Source of the DNA: Bacteroidia bacterium
Lineage (GTDB): Bacteria > Bacteroidota > Bacteroidia > Flavobacteriales_E > Vicingaceae
Assembly (NCBI GenBank): GCA_030433355.1
Contig: JAUIMG010000002.1
Location: forward strand, 124,001-188,000
DNA: 64,000 nt
Direction: 5' to 3'
In this document: in pieces, positions 44,183-52,668 of the stretch
Numbering within the stretch: position 1 is the first letter of the stretch
Layout of the letters: every line of letters starts with the position of its first letter
Translations under genes and position numbers: made by a program
The notes under the pieces: generated by a model
Database searches by the model: none
Told to the model about the DNA's origin: nothing
The model's input: the letters and a program-made list of their open reading frames with translations, nothing else

Positions 44183-44198
44183 TTGATTTAATTTTTGG

Positions 44199-44206
44199 CA
44201 AAGGTA
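44199..44206 (-). promoter_or_regulatory. -7 element (TACCTTTG) of the solute-binding protein gene
   Basis: Exact TAnnTTTG match on the minus strand; the predicted start near 44195 gives a leader of about 13 bases to the ATG at 44182. Confidence 0.5.
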
Positions 44207-44260
44207 TATCTAATCTTTTCTATATTGTAACTTAGCTAATACTAATTAAATACACTCATC

Positions 44261-45109
44261 ATGAAAGCTATTTTAAGCATCTCTTTAATTTCTCTTTTAT
44301 TTTTTGCATGTGAACCTAAAGACTCAGAAACTTTAAATGGCGAAGTGAAGACTACCCAAGATACCATCTCAAAATCTGACTCTACCATAAATGCAATGTT
44401 AGAAGCATTTAATGATATCCAAGAAAACTTGCTAGAGATAAAAGTAAGAGAGGGTAAAATTCAAATAGGTTCTTCAGAAATAAATAAGGATAATCCACAA
44501 GAACAGATTATAGCAGATATTCAGATGCTTAATAATTTGATGATGGAGAATGAAGCCAAATTGATTAAATTAAATCAATCTTTAGAACAGAGTAGAGGAA
44601 AGAATAGTGAGTTCAGAAGATTGGTGTTAAATCTGAACAGGCAATTAGAAGAAAAAAATAAGGAGATCTATAGCTTGAATGAGGAATTGAAACTTAAGCA
44701 ACTAGAGATTAAAGGACTATATTTTAAATTAGATAGCAGCGGCTTTGAAAATTCTAGTCTAGAAAAAGAGTTAGATGGTAAAGAAAATGAATTAAATAAA
44801 GCTTTTTATACCTATGGAACTACAAAGGAGTTAACAGAAAAGAACGTCATTTCTAAAGAAGGAGGATTTTTAGGCCTAGGAAAAAGTAAAAGTTTGAAAA
44901 ATCAGTTTAATGAAGATTACTTTACGGAGATTGACATCAGAAAACAAACATCCTTTTTGATCTATGCTGAAAAAGCCGAATTAATTACTACCCATCCAAC
45001 AAATTCTTACAAATTCATGGGTGCGGAAAATAAAGTAGATAGCCTTTTAATTACCAATCCAGAAGAGTTTTGGAAGGCAAGTAAATACCTAGTAATTGTT
45101 ATTGATTAA
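44261..45109 (+). CDS. coiled-coil lipoprotein of unknown function
   Basis: 282 residues. A lipoprotein signal ends LLFFACEP (acylated Cys). Residues ~45-180 form a long heptad-patterned coiled coil (repeats of LNxxLxxKxxEI type). The C-terminal ~90 residues are a compact domain with EGGFLGLGKSKSLKNQFNEDYF, ITTHPTNSYKF and EEFWKASKYLVIVID. That C-terminal domain with the THPxxSY motif recurs in Bacteroidota coiled-coil lipoproteins, some labelled Cbp1-like adhesins in databases; I am not confident of that label. It is probably outer-membrane or periplasmic. It overlaps the convergent M20 gene by 11 bases. Confidence 0.72.
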   Translation: MKAILSISLISLLFFACEPKDSETLNGEVKTTQDTISKSDSTINAMLEAFNDIQENLLEIKVREGKIQIGSSEINKDNPQEQIIADIQMLNNLMMENEAKLIKLNQSLEQSRGKNSEFRRLVLNLNRQLEEKNKEIYSLNEELKLKQLEIKGLYFKLDSSGFENSSLEKELDGKENELNKAFYTYGTTKELTEKNVISKEGGFLGLGKSKSLKNQFNEDYFTEIDIRKQTSFLIYAEKAELITTHPTNSYKFMGAENKVDSLLITNPEEFWKASKYLVIVID

Positions 45110-46295
45110 GTTTATTCATTAGGTTTAAACTTAAAAAGGACATAGCTTCAACCCCTTTCAGTAAAGAATTAGAATCAATATCAAATTTTGGGTGATGAAC
45201 GCTATTGTTTTTGCTAGCTTCTTTAAATCCAACTCCTAATCTGTAAAAACATACAGGACAATGTTGAGAGAAATAAGAAAAATCCTCTGCGGTCATTCTT
45301 AAATCTAGATCCTTAACAAAATCTATCCCAAAATAATCGCATGCTGCCTCTTTGCAAATGGAAGTAATTTTCTCATCATTAACTAAAAATGGGTATCCTT
45401 TTTTGATATCTACTTCACACTTCCCACCAAATGATTCGGCTATATTTTTTGAAATATTTTCTATCGCAGTATGAAATTTGGCTCTCCATTCTTCGTTCAT
45501 CGTTCTTAAAGTACCTTCAATTTCAACAACAGAAGGAATTACGTTGGTAGCGCCTTCTCCTTTAATTTTGCCAAATGAAAGAACTGTAGGTAGCGTTGGA
45601 GGGGCTATTCTACTTACAATTTGCTGTAATTCTAGGAGAATGGAAGAGGCAATAATTATAGGATCTACATTATTATGAGGTAGTGCAGCATGCCCTCCCT
45701 TTCCAATAACTTTTAGATAAATTTCATCGGCAGATGCCATATACATGCCTTCCTTAAAACCAAAGAAACCTGTCTCAAATTCTGGATATACATGCTGAGC
45801 AATCATAGCATCAGGTTTATATTTATCCATAATGCCTTCTTTAATCATTAAGGAAGCGCCTCCAGGTAATTTTTCTTCTCCTGCCTGAAAAAATAAAATA
45901 ATTCTTCCAGTGAAAAAATCTTTCATTTCAGAAAGAACTTTTGCTACTCCCATTAAACAGGCAGAATGAACGTCATGGCCACATGCGTGCATTATACCAT
46001 CTTTTTGAGACTTGTAAGCAGTTTCATTTTCTTCTTGAATTGGAAGGGCATCTAAATCGGCTCGTAATGCAATTGTTTTTCCTTCTTTGCCGGAGTCTAT
46101 AACTACTGAAAAACCAGTTTCTACCCATTTTGCATCAATCTCAATATTCCAAGTAGCAAGTATTTCTTTCAAATACTTTGAAGTTTCATATTCTTGAAAA
46201 GATAGCTCTGGGTATTTGTGAAGATGTTCACGAATAGTCTTTGTTTGCTCAAAGATAGCTGCTGCTTTCTCTTTTATTATGTCTTTTAGTTCCAT
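45099..46295 (-). CDS. M20-family metal-dependent amidohydrolase
   Basis: 398 residues from ATG 46295 (MELKDIIKEKAAAIFEQ). An in-frame start at 46331 would reach into the upstream gene and is rejected. M20D motifs: REHLHKYPELSFQEYETS, ALRADLDALPIQEENE, MHACGHDVHSACLMGVA (metal ligands), FFQAGEEKLPGGA (catalytic Glu) and the dimerisation-domain opening VIGKGGHAALPHNNVDPI. The C-terminal MTAEDFSYFSQHCPVCFYRLGVG completes the metal site. The group includes hippurate, N-acyl-amino-acid and IAA-amino acid hydrolases; the specific substrate is undetermined. No signal peptide, so it is cytoplasmic. One base separates it from the TauE/SafE gene. Confidence 0.92.
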   Translation of the reverse strand: MELKDIIKEKAAAIFEQTKTIREHLHKYPELSFQEYETSKYLKEILATWNIEIDAKWVETGFSVVIDSGKEGKTIALRADLDALPIQEENETAYKSQKDGIMHACGHDVHSACLMGVAKVLSEMKDFFTGRIILFFQAGEEKLPGGASLMIKEGIMDKYKPDAMIAQHVYPEFETGFFGFKEGMYMASADEIYLKVIGKGGHAALPHNNVDPIIIASSILLELQQIVSRIAPPTLPTVLSFGKIKGEGATNVIPSVVEIEGTLRTMNEEWRAKFHTAIENISKNIAESFGGKCEVDIKKGYPFLVNDEKITSICKEAACDYFGIDFVKDLDLRMTAEDFSYFSQHCPVCFYRLGVGFKEASKNNSVHHPKFDIDSNSLLKGVEAMSFLSLNLMNKLNQ

Positions 46296-46296
46296 G

Positions 46297-46671
46297 CTAT
46301 TTAGAAAAGAAGACCAGTTTAATAGAAGCAATTAACATAATAATGCCAAATATTTTTTTCATTGCAGCCTCACTTATGTAAGTGATTGAAATTTTGGAGC
46401 CAAAATAGCCCCCGATAATAAAAGCAATGGCAATGATTAAGGCATATTTAACATTTAAAGAGCCTGCTTTATAATAATTCATTGCAGCAAGAATACCTAT
46501 TGGAGGAAGCATTAAAGCCAAACTTGTACCCTGTGCAGAATGTTGACTTAATCCAAGAAAATATACTAATGCAGGAACTATTATTATTCCTCCACCAACT
46601 CCTACTAGCCCGCTTAAGATACCTCCCATAAGGCCAATTACTAAAAGTATAATTAATGTACTAACGCTCAT
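46297..46671 (-). CDS. half-size TauE/SafE (TSUP) family membrane protein
   Basis: 124 residues with about four TM helices. It carries one TSUP repeat: the opening GLMGGILSGLVGVGGGIIIVPAL, cited in part as GLVGVGGGIIIVPAL, then GTSLALMLPPIG and the GGYFGSKIS loop. Full-length family members have two such repeats (~250 residues); this has one and ends in a normal stop, so it may function as a dimer. Nothing suggests a frameshift, because genes abut on both sides (gaps of one base). It probably exports small sulfur-containing or organic anions. Confidence 0.85.
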   Translation of the reverse strand: MSVSTLIILLVIGLMGGILSGLVGVGGGIIIVPALVYFLGLSQHSAQGTSLALMLPPIGILAAMNYYKAGSLNVKYALIIAIAFIIGGYFGSKISITYISEAAMKKIFGIIMLIASIKLVFFSK

Positions 46672-46672
46672 A

Positions 46673-49600
46673 TTAAATATCTAAACTTAAAGAAAACATA
46701 AAGAGTGCTTTTTTACTTACATCTCCATTTTCAATTCCCCAACCCCAATCTGCTCTTACAAAGTAACCTAATAAAGTTGTTCTTAGGCCAAAACCTACAC
46801 CCGCAACTAATGGATCATTGATATTTTCATAGGTTACAGTTATTTGTCCAACTGTTTTTGTTTCATTATTAATGGGGTTATTTTCATCAAAAGGAGAGGT
46901 TCCTTCCCAAGCAGTTCCAACATCGGCAAATCCAATTAATTGGAAATTTCTAACAAATGAAGATTGAATTGGTCTATTAATTAAATAAGAGAAAACAGGC
47001 AATCTAAGTTCACTATTATAAACTACAAAACTACTTCCGTTTCTAATATTTTGAAGGAACCCTCTCATGTTGGCAGCCAGAGATTGGAATCCATAGTTTT
47101 GAGAAAAGTCAATAGGCGTTCCTTGGTCAAATTGATTACTCTTCCACCATTCATCTACTCCACCCAAATAATATATTAAAGGATTTGTTCCAAAAGATTT
47201 ACTGCCTGCTATTCTATTGACCCAAATAAATTCTCTGTGAATCTTTTGATAATGTCTTATATCAAAGCCTATTACAGTTAAATCTGAAACTTCACTTTGT
47301 TCTAAATCTGTATAAACTAATTGATATTGTTCGGCAAATAATTTGAAGCGTAATCCATATCTAATATTAAGAGCCACATCTCTTGTGTTGTCATAAACAT
47401 AGGCTAATTTAACTGTGGCCCAATATTCATTAAAGGTTGGTACTTCTATATTTAAACGATCTGTTGATAGTGGGATAAACTTGTCATTTCTTCCCGAAAT
47501 TACTCCTCGCAAACTAGTGACTTCGCTAAAAGGCCAACTTAGACTAAGGTTGGCTTTAATTGTTTTTTGATCATTTGGTATTCTAACATCTGTTCTTCGT
47601 AATCTGGTTCTTGAAATACTATATTCTTTATCAAGTCTCCTTTTTAAGTTTTGATAATTAAGAGAATATTCAATCAAATCACCAGAATACCTAAATGCAC
47701 CATATATTCTATGGTTTTCCATTAAATCTACGATTCCAATCTGGGTATTTAAACCTACTCCGGCATTAATGTAGGGCCCCCCATTAAATATTTGATATTG
47801 ACTATTGATAAACATATTATTCAACTGAAGCGTAGAATTATCTGGTCGGAAGTTTAATCGATATAGTCTCTGTGTAGGAAAATCCAGCTCTTGTTGGTCT
47901 ATAGTAACATTTTTAGCCTCTAGCTTTTCTTTTGTTGAAGGTTGTGAAGAGCTTCCCAAAAGATCGTAGTTGTATATATCAATTTCTCTTTCTATTTGGG
48001 TTTGTTCAACTTTTTTAAAGGGGATATAGTTTCTCAAACTTCCATGCTCTTTATTTTGTAAGCTTGGGTTTTCTTGAAATATTGGATTGCTATTAGGTAA
48101 ATAAGTATAAAACTGGTTTCTTCTTTCTTTATAAATTATTTGATTAATACTTTCTTCAGAGGAGTATTGACTTAAAATATTTCTTGAAGGTTCTTCAGAT
48201 AACTCAGTTTCATAGTAATAATCATAATGAATAATAGTATCAATTCTATTGATAGAACTATCATATTCTGCAGAATATCTTTTTACTTTTCCTTCTTCAT
48301 TAGTTAGGTAAAAAAGTTGTTCGTCAAACAACAATGGAGAGTACTCATCTATATCCAAAGTATTTGTTACTGAGCTAATTTTATCATCGTATAAGTTATA
48401 TTTAAATAAATCTTTCTCCGTAGAACTATTATTTATTTCATGTGCGGTGTTTAAACTGTCATTTAGCCTATTGGAAACAAAAAATATAGATTTTCCATCG
48501 GTTGAGTATTGGGGTTCTAAATCATCATATAAATCATTAGTTAAGTTTAGTTGGGTATTCCCAAGTATATTGTAGATGTAGAGATCAGATTGGCCATTGG
48601 AAACTCCGGAGAATACAAAAGTTTTTCCATCTTTAGCATAATTGTAGCTCAACACCTTGTCCACTTTAAAAATTGGGCGAGAGCTTAATCTTTTCTCCTC
48701 AATATTATAGGTATATAGCAGCAATGCTCCTTTTTCTTCCACGATAAAGGTGAAGAGTTTCCCACTAGGATGCCAATTCATAATAGGGTAGCTATAGTCT
48801 TGAAGTCTCTCCAACCGATGTTCTTTTTTGAAAATTCTTCTTTTCTTTTCTGTTGTTAGGTCATAAAAGTAAATTTTGTATTGACCTAGTTTGTTTGAGT
48901 TGTAAATGGCATAATTATTATTGGGACCTACTTTAAAGTTTTGATAAGTTGTATTTTTCTTTGTTTTAATCTCTTGCTTAATTCCAAGTTGTGTTGCTTT
49001 ATTTTGTTCATTGTATTTGTCTTTGTAATAAGATAACATTTCAGCATACAGGTCTTCAAATGACACGCCAATAACATATAAGAAGCCATCGTTTATTTCT
49101 CTACTTACCCTAGTTATGTATAATACATTTGATATAACTCCATTGCCATAGGTTTCACCAATATATTCCCAAATAGCATGACCAGCAATTTTAGAGTTTT
49201 TGTTGGAAAGGGTATTAAATTTTCTGTAGTCATCATTGAGAATTCCATCTTTAATTTTAGCCATTACTTCCGCATTATATGGGTCGGATAAGTAAGAAAC
49301 TAAACCATTTATATACCATTCAGGTAAGTGCAATAATGCTGAATTTCGAATAACTTCTCTCCAATTACCCCCATAAATCATTTGGTAAATCAATACCTTA
49401 AGTATACCTGCTTTTATTTGTTGGTTAAATTTCTCGTAGTCGCCTTCAAAGTAGATGAATACTTTAGATCCAATAATTCTTGTCACACCTCCAATATTGA
49501 AATTGTCTTGTGTACTGAGTCCAATATTACTTTGTCTAAAATCAGATTGTTTATTGTAAATGATAAATTGAACCTTATCTTGGAAGTTAAAATCAAGCAG

Positions 49601-49849
49601 TCTTTCTACTTTTTTTAATTCTTGATTTGCATAATTTGCAGCATGCACCGCTAATTCTTTTCCCCCTGTGTAGAAATAAGTTTCAAATTTATCAAAGCGA
49701 TAAAATTGCCACTCAAAATCCCTGTATTGTACTCTATTTTTTCCAAAGGTTGTTTGCGTACCATTGTAGAATTGAGCGCTAATGTCTATGGAACTCGCCA
49801 TTACTAGCGAAACAAGAAAAAATCTAATATAGAGTTGTTTTAACTGCAA
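46673..49849 (-). CDS. large envelope protein: degenerate gluzincin-like domain, PD40/TolB propeller, C-terminal outer-membrane barrel
   Basis: 1058 residues. A signal peptide (~1-25) precedes residues ~35-285, which resemble a gluzincin peptidase domain (VQFIIYNKQSDFRQ; LPEWYINGLVSYLSD, like the EGLAxY helix). The expected HExxH position reads KVLIYQMIYGG, so it should be inactive. Residues ~300-560 contain PD40/WD40-like propeller repeats (PIMNWHPSGKLFTFIVEEKG, LEPQYSTDGKSIFFVSNR, FVFSGVSNGQSDLYIYNI, all typical of TolB). From ~670 the sequence is a transmembrane barrel of the Omp85/surface-antigen kind ending in FMFSLSLDI. It is first of a three-gene minus-strand operon. Function unknown; an outer-membrane scaffold or protease-like chaperone are possibilities. 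Confidence 0.78.
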   Translation of the reverse strand: MQLKQLYIRFFLVSLVMASSIDISAQFYNGTQTTFGKNRVQYRDFEWQFYRFDKFETYFYTGGKELAVHAANYANQELKKVERLLDFNFQDKVQFIIYNKQSDFRQSNIGLSTQDNFNIGGVTRIIGSKVFIYFEGDYEKFNQQIKAGILKVLIYQMIYGGNWREVIRNSALLHLPEWYINGLVSYLSDPYNAEVMAKIKDGILNDDYRKFNTLSNKNSKIAGHAIWEYIGETYGNGVISNVLYITRVSREINDGFLYVIGVSFEDLYAEMLSYYKDKYNEQNKATQLGIKQEIKTKKNTTYQNFKVGPNNNYAIYNSNKLGQYKIYFYDLTTEKKRRIFKKEHRLERLQDYSYPIMNWHPSGKLFTFIVEEKGALLLYTYNIEEKRLSSRPIFKVDKVLSYNYAKDGKTFVFSGVSNGQSDLYIYNILGNTQLNLTNDLYDDLEPQYSTDGKSIFFVSNRLNDSLNTAHEINNSSTEKDLFKYNLYDDKISSVTNTLDIDEYSPLLFDEQLFYLTNEEGKVKRYSAEYDSSINRIDTIIHYDYYYETELSEEPSRNILSQYSSEESINQIIYKERRNQFYTYLPNSNPIFQENPSLQNKEHGSLRNYIPFKKVEQTQIEREIDIYNYDLLGSSSQPSTKEKLEAKNVTIDQQELDFPTQRLYRLNFRPDNSTLQLNNMFINSQYQIFNGGPYINAGVGLNTQIGIVDLMENHRIYGAFRYSGDLIEYSLNYQNLKRRLDKEYSISRTRLRRTDVRIPNDQKTIKANLSLSWPFSEVTSLRGVISGRNDKFIPLSTDRLNIEVPTFNEYWATVKLAYVYDNTRDVALNIRYGLRFKLFAEQYQLVYTDLEQSEVSDLTVIGFDIRHYQKIHREFIWVNRIAGSKSFGTNPLIYYLGGVDEWWKSNQFDQGTPIDFSQNYGFQSLAANMRGFLQNIRNGSSFVVYNSELRLPVFSYLINRPIQSSFVRNFQLIGFADVGTAWEGTSPFDENNPINNETKTVGQITVTYENINDPLVAGVGFGLRTTLLGYFVRADWGWGIENGDVSKKALFMFSLSLDI

Positions 49850-49902
49850 GTCTTTTTATTCTAAAAAAGGATTATAAAGTTAGTCATTAAAGCACTTCCG
49901 TG

Positions 49903-49910
49903 TATTTTTG
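49903..49910 (+). promoter_or_regulatory. -7 element (TATTTTTG) of the MBL hydrolase gene
   Basis: Exact TAnnTTTG match 17 bases before the ATG at 49928; predicted leader about 14 bases. It lies in the 78-base divergent gap with the gene starting at 49849. Confidence 0.5.
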
Positions 49911-49927
49911 TTCAATTTACAATTCTT

Positions 49928-50563
49928 ATGCAAATTCATACATTCCTTTTTAATCCATTTCAAGAGAATACCTATTTAATTTCAGACGAAAATGGCAAAA
50001 CTGCTATTGTTGACCCTGGTTGCTATGATAAAAATGAAGAACGTCAATTAGAGGAATATATTGAGCAAAAAGGATTGGATCCTGTTTTATTACTTAACAC
50101 CCACACTCATCTAGATCATATTTTTGGCAATAGATTTATAGAAAATAGATATGGTTTAAGTCCGAAATACCATAAGCTTGATCAAATGGTATTTGATTTG
50201 GCCGATAGAACCGCAGAAGTGTATGGGCTGAATTTGCAAAAAGGGAGTCCAGCTAAGGAATATTTAAAGGAAGGAGAAAAGATTAAAGTTGGTGAGCTTA
50301 TCTTAGATGTATTGCTTATTCCTGGTCACTCACCCGGTCATATCGTTTTTTATGCTAAAGAGCATAAAGTAATACTTGGAGGAGACGTTCTTTTTAAAGG
50401 AAGTATAGGCAGGACTGACTTGCCTGGAGGTAATCATAATGATTTAATTCAATCTATAAAAAGTAAAATATTTACGCTAGAGGAAGAAATTATTATTTAT
50501 CCTGGACATGGCGAGCCAACTACAGTTGGAGAAGAAAAACAAAATAACCCTTTCTTTAAGTAG
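49928..50563 (+). CDS. MBL-fold metallohydrolase (glyoxalase II-like)
   Basis: 211 residues. Metal ligands are all visible: LLNTHTHLDHIFGN (HxHxDH), IPGHSPGHIVF, LGGDVLFKGSIGRTDLPGG and IYPGHGEPT. It belongs to the YcbL/GloB-like hydrolases acting on thioesters such as hydroxyacyl conjugates, and lacks the C-terminal domain of classical glyoxalase II. Cytoplasmic, zinc or iron dependent. The gene abuts a convergent gene with one base between stops. Confidence 0.93.
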   Translation: MQIHTFLFNPFQENTYLISDENGKTAIVDPGCYDKNEERQLEEYIEQKGLDPVLLLNTHTHLDHIFGNRFIENRYGLSPKYHKLDQMVFDLADRTAEVYGLNLQKGSPAKEYLKEGEKIKVGELILDVLLIPGHSPGHIVFYAKEHKVILGGDVLFKGSIGRTDLPGGNHNDLIQSIKSKIFTLEEEIIIYPGHGEPTTVGEEKQNNPFFK

Positions 50564-50564
50564 G

Positions 50565-51338
50565 TTATTTTAATACAGGTGCATTGCAATTTAGAGGGTC
50601 TTCCCTTAAAAACATCAATTGAAACCCAATTACAAAAGGTTGGTAGTTGGCATTAAAAAATGGCCAAGCAGGATTAAGTTGGTCGGATGGGATTAAAGTT
50701 AACAGAGGGGTTTCAATTGTTGGTATTAAGATTACTTTATCGGTTAACTTAAAGCCAACTCCCACTTGAAAGTGAATTTGAAAATTTCCTTTTGCTGCAA
50801 ACCCTTCTTCAATTGGAGGGTAGGTGGAAGAACGATTATAATCATTCGCTAATTCTTGATAATAATTAAGTCCAAGACCAAAGGTTAAGAAAGTAAAGGT
50901 TCCTAGTTGCTTAAAGCTTTTTGCTCTTAATCCAAAATTTAAATATTGGTTTGTATAGGTATTTTCAGAAAAGAAATTGCTTGTGTTATTCCCCTCCTGT
51001 AAAATGCCCGAGTGTTCAGTTTCTCCTTTAAATACTCTGTAGCTAATAGACCCTTCAAGAAATTGAATAGGCTGTTTCCTCTTAAAGGAATGAAACCAAC
51101 CTAAACTAATCCCATACCTCCAAATGCCTCGTCCTACATCTTCATAAGTATAGCTAGAATCTGAAAAATTAATTTCATTTTCTACTTTATTGCCAATGGA
51201 TATAGTTGCTTCTGGACTAATAAAAAAGCCTCCACGCTTAAATTCTCTATTTAGCGGAAATATATCTCTTTGCAGTTGAGCGAAGGAGTTAAAAGAAATA
51301 AAAAGACAAAAACAACTGATTAATAATCTACTATGCAT
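50565..51338 (-). CDS. putative outer-membrane beta-barrel protein
   Basis: 257 residues. The signal peptide LLISCFCLFISFNSFAQ is followed by amphipathic strands with aromatic girdles (GGFFISPEATISIGNK, FNFGLRAKSFKQLGTFTFLTFGLGLNYY in part, NFQIHFQVGVGFKLTDKVILIPTIE in part) and ends with FVIGFQLMFLRED plus a short tail. No family recognised. It overlaps the kynurenine monooxygenase gene by eight bases and is the last gene of that operon, so it is co-expressed with tryptophan catabolism; a transport role would be speculation. Confidence 0.68.
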   Translation of the reverse strand: MHSRLLISCFCLFISFNSFAQLQRDIFPLNREFKRGGFFISPEATISIGNKVENEINFSDSSYTYEDVGRGIWRYGISLGWFHSFKRKQPIQFLEGSISYRVFKGETEHSGILQEGNNTSNFFSENTYTNQYLNFGLRAKSFKQLGTFTFLTFGLGLNYYQELANDYNRSSTYPPIEEGFAAKGNFQIHFQVGVGFKLTDKVILIPTIETPLLTLIPSDQLNPAWPFFNANYQPFVIGFQLMFLREDPLNCNAPVLK

Positions 51339-52668
51339 TAGCAGATAAACTTAAAATTTCGTCTTCAACCTCCTGAGAGTCCCATAGACTTTCAATGTTT
51401 GGTTTGGCCATTATTTTGTCCATTATTTTTTCTTGCTTTAAACCATTGTTCAAAGCTTCAGAATAGGGAATATGGCTAAATGTTACTTGAGAGTATAAAG
51501 GCATCCACTTATTGGGATGTTTTTCAAAGATTTTCTTTTCAATCTTTTTTCTCAATAAAAAGGATTCATCTGCTACCAAATCTCTCATTTCTATGAAGTT
51601 CCTAAGAGCCAATTCTGATATGGCATCTGCATCCTTTTTTCTAGTCTTTGCAAACTCTGGAATTGCCTTATTAAAGTCTAGATTGTTATCTTCTAAAATA
51701 TCATCGAAAATAGAACAATCCTCAAAACCAGAATTCATTCCTTGCCCATAAAAAGGAACGATGGCATGAGAAGCATCACCCATTAATAAGACCTTATCTT
51801 CATAATTCCATGGTTCACATCTAACAGTTACTAAAGATGCGGTAGGATTTTCTTGATATTCTTTGCTTAAATTCGGTATTAACTCATAAGCGTCGGGGAA
51901 TACATTTTTAAAGAAGTTGTCAATTTCATCCTCTGTCTTTAGCGATTCAAAGGAATATTCTCCTTCGAATGGGAAAAATAGCGTGCAGGTAAAACTGCCA
52001 TCATTGTTTCCTAAGGCAATAAGCATATAATTACCTCTAGGCCAAATATGAAGTGCATTCTTTTCAATAAGAAAACTGCCATTTTCTCCAGCAGGAATGG
52101 TCAACTCTTTGTATCCATGAGGTAGGTAAAATTGCTGATAATTAAATCGATCTCTTTTTTGAAGTCTTGCTCTAATAGCAGAAAAGGCACCGTCTGTTGC
52201 AAAAATTCGGTCTCCTTTTACTTCAATTTCTCTTGTGTCGTTCTCAAAGATTATTGTATTGCTTTCCACATCAATATCTAAACAACGATGTTCGAAAAAG
52301 AAACTCACATTCTCAAGTTTATCAGCTTCTTCAATTAAAAGCTGATTTAAACCTCCTCTACTAACAGAGTAGATGGCTTCTTTCTCAAGTCCATAAGGTT
52401 GGTAAGTAGTATTGCCTTCTGTGTCATGAATAATTCTTCCATACATTGGGATGGCAGTTTTTTCAACTACCGTATTAATTCCTACCCTTTTTAGTGCTTT
52501 CCAACCTCTATTAGACAAGGCTAGGTTTATAGATCTTCCAGCTACTAGTTTTTGTTTTCTAATGTCATTTCTTCTTTCATATACTTCAACTGTATGTCCT
52601 TTTTTAGCTAGGTAGAGTGCTTGTAACGACCCTACTAGTCCTGCTCCAATGATTATAATTTTTTCCAT
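51331..52668 (-). CDS. kmo: kynurenine 3-monooxygenase
   Basis: 445 residues. FAD motifs: IIIGAGLVGSLQALYLAKKGHTVEVYERR (N-terminal GxGxxG, cited in part as IGAGLVGSLQALYLA), GRSINLALSNRGWKAL (typical of KMO), DGAFSAIRARL and LLMGDASHAIVPFYGQGMNSGFED (in part GDASHAIVPFYGQGMN). It hydroxylates L-kynurenine at C3 with NADPH and oxygen. The C-terminal hydrophobic membrane anchor of eukaryotic KMO is absent. Its ATG overlaps the kynureninase stop by one base. Together the two make 3-hydroxyanthranilate, a precursor for quinolinate/NAD or for further degradation. Confidence 0.95.
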   Translation of the reverse strand: MEKIIIIGAGLVGSLQALYLAKKGHTVEVYERRNDIRKQKLVAGRSINLALSNRGWKALKRVGINTVVEKTAIPMYGRIIHDTEGNTTYQPYGLEKEAIYSVSRGGLNQLLIEEADKLENVSFFFEHRCLDIDVESNTIIFENDTREIEVKGDRIFATDGAFSAIRARLQKRDRFNYQQFYLPHGYKELTIPAGENGSFLIEKNALHIWPRGNYMLIALGNNDGSFTCTLFFPFEGEYSFESLKTEDEIDNFFKNVFPDAYELIPNLSKEYQENPTASLVTVRCEPWNYEDKVLLMGDASHAIVPFYGQGMNSGFEDCSIFDDILEDNNLDFNKAIPEFAKTRKKDADAISELALRNFIEMRDLVADESFLLRKKIEKKIFEKHPNKWMPLYSQVTFSHIPYSEALNNGLKQEKIMDKIMAKPNIESLWDSQEVEDEILSLSANA

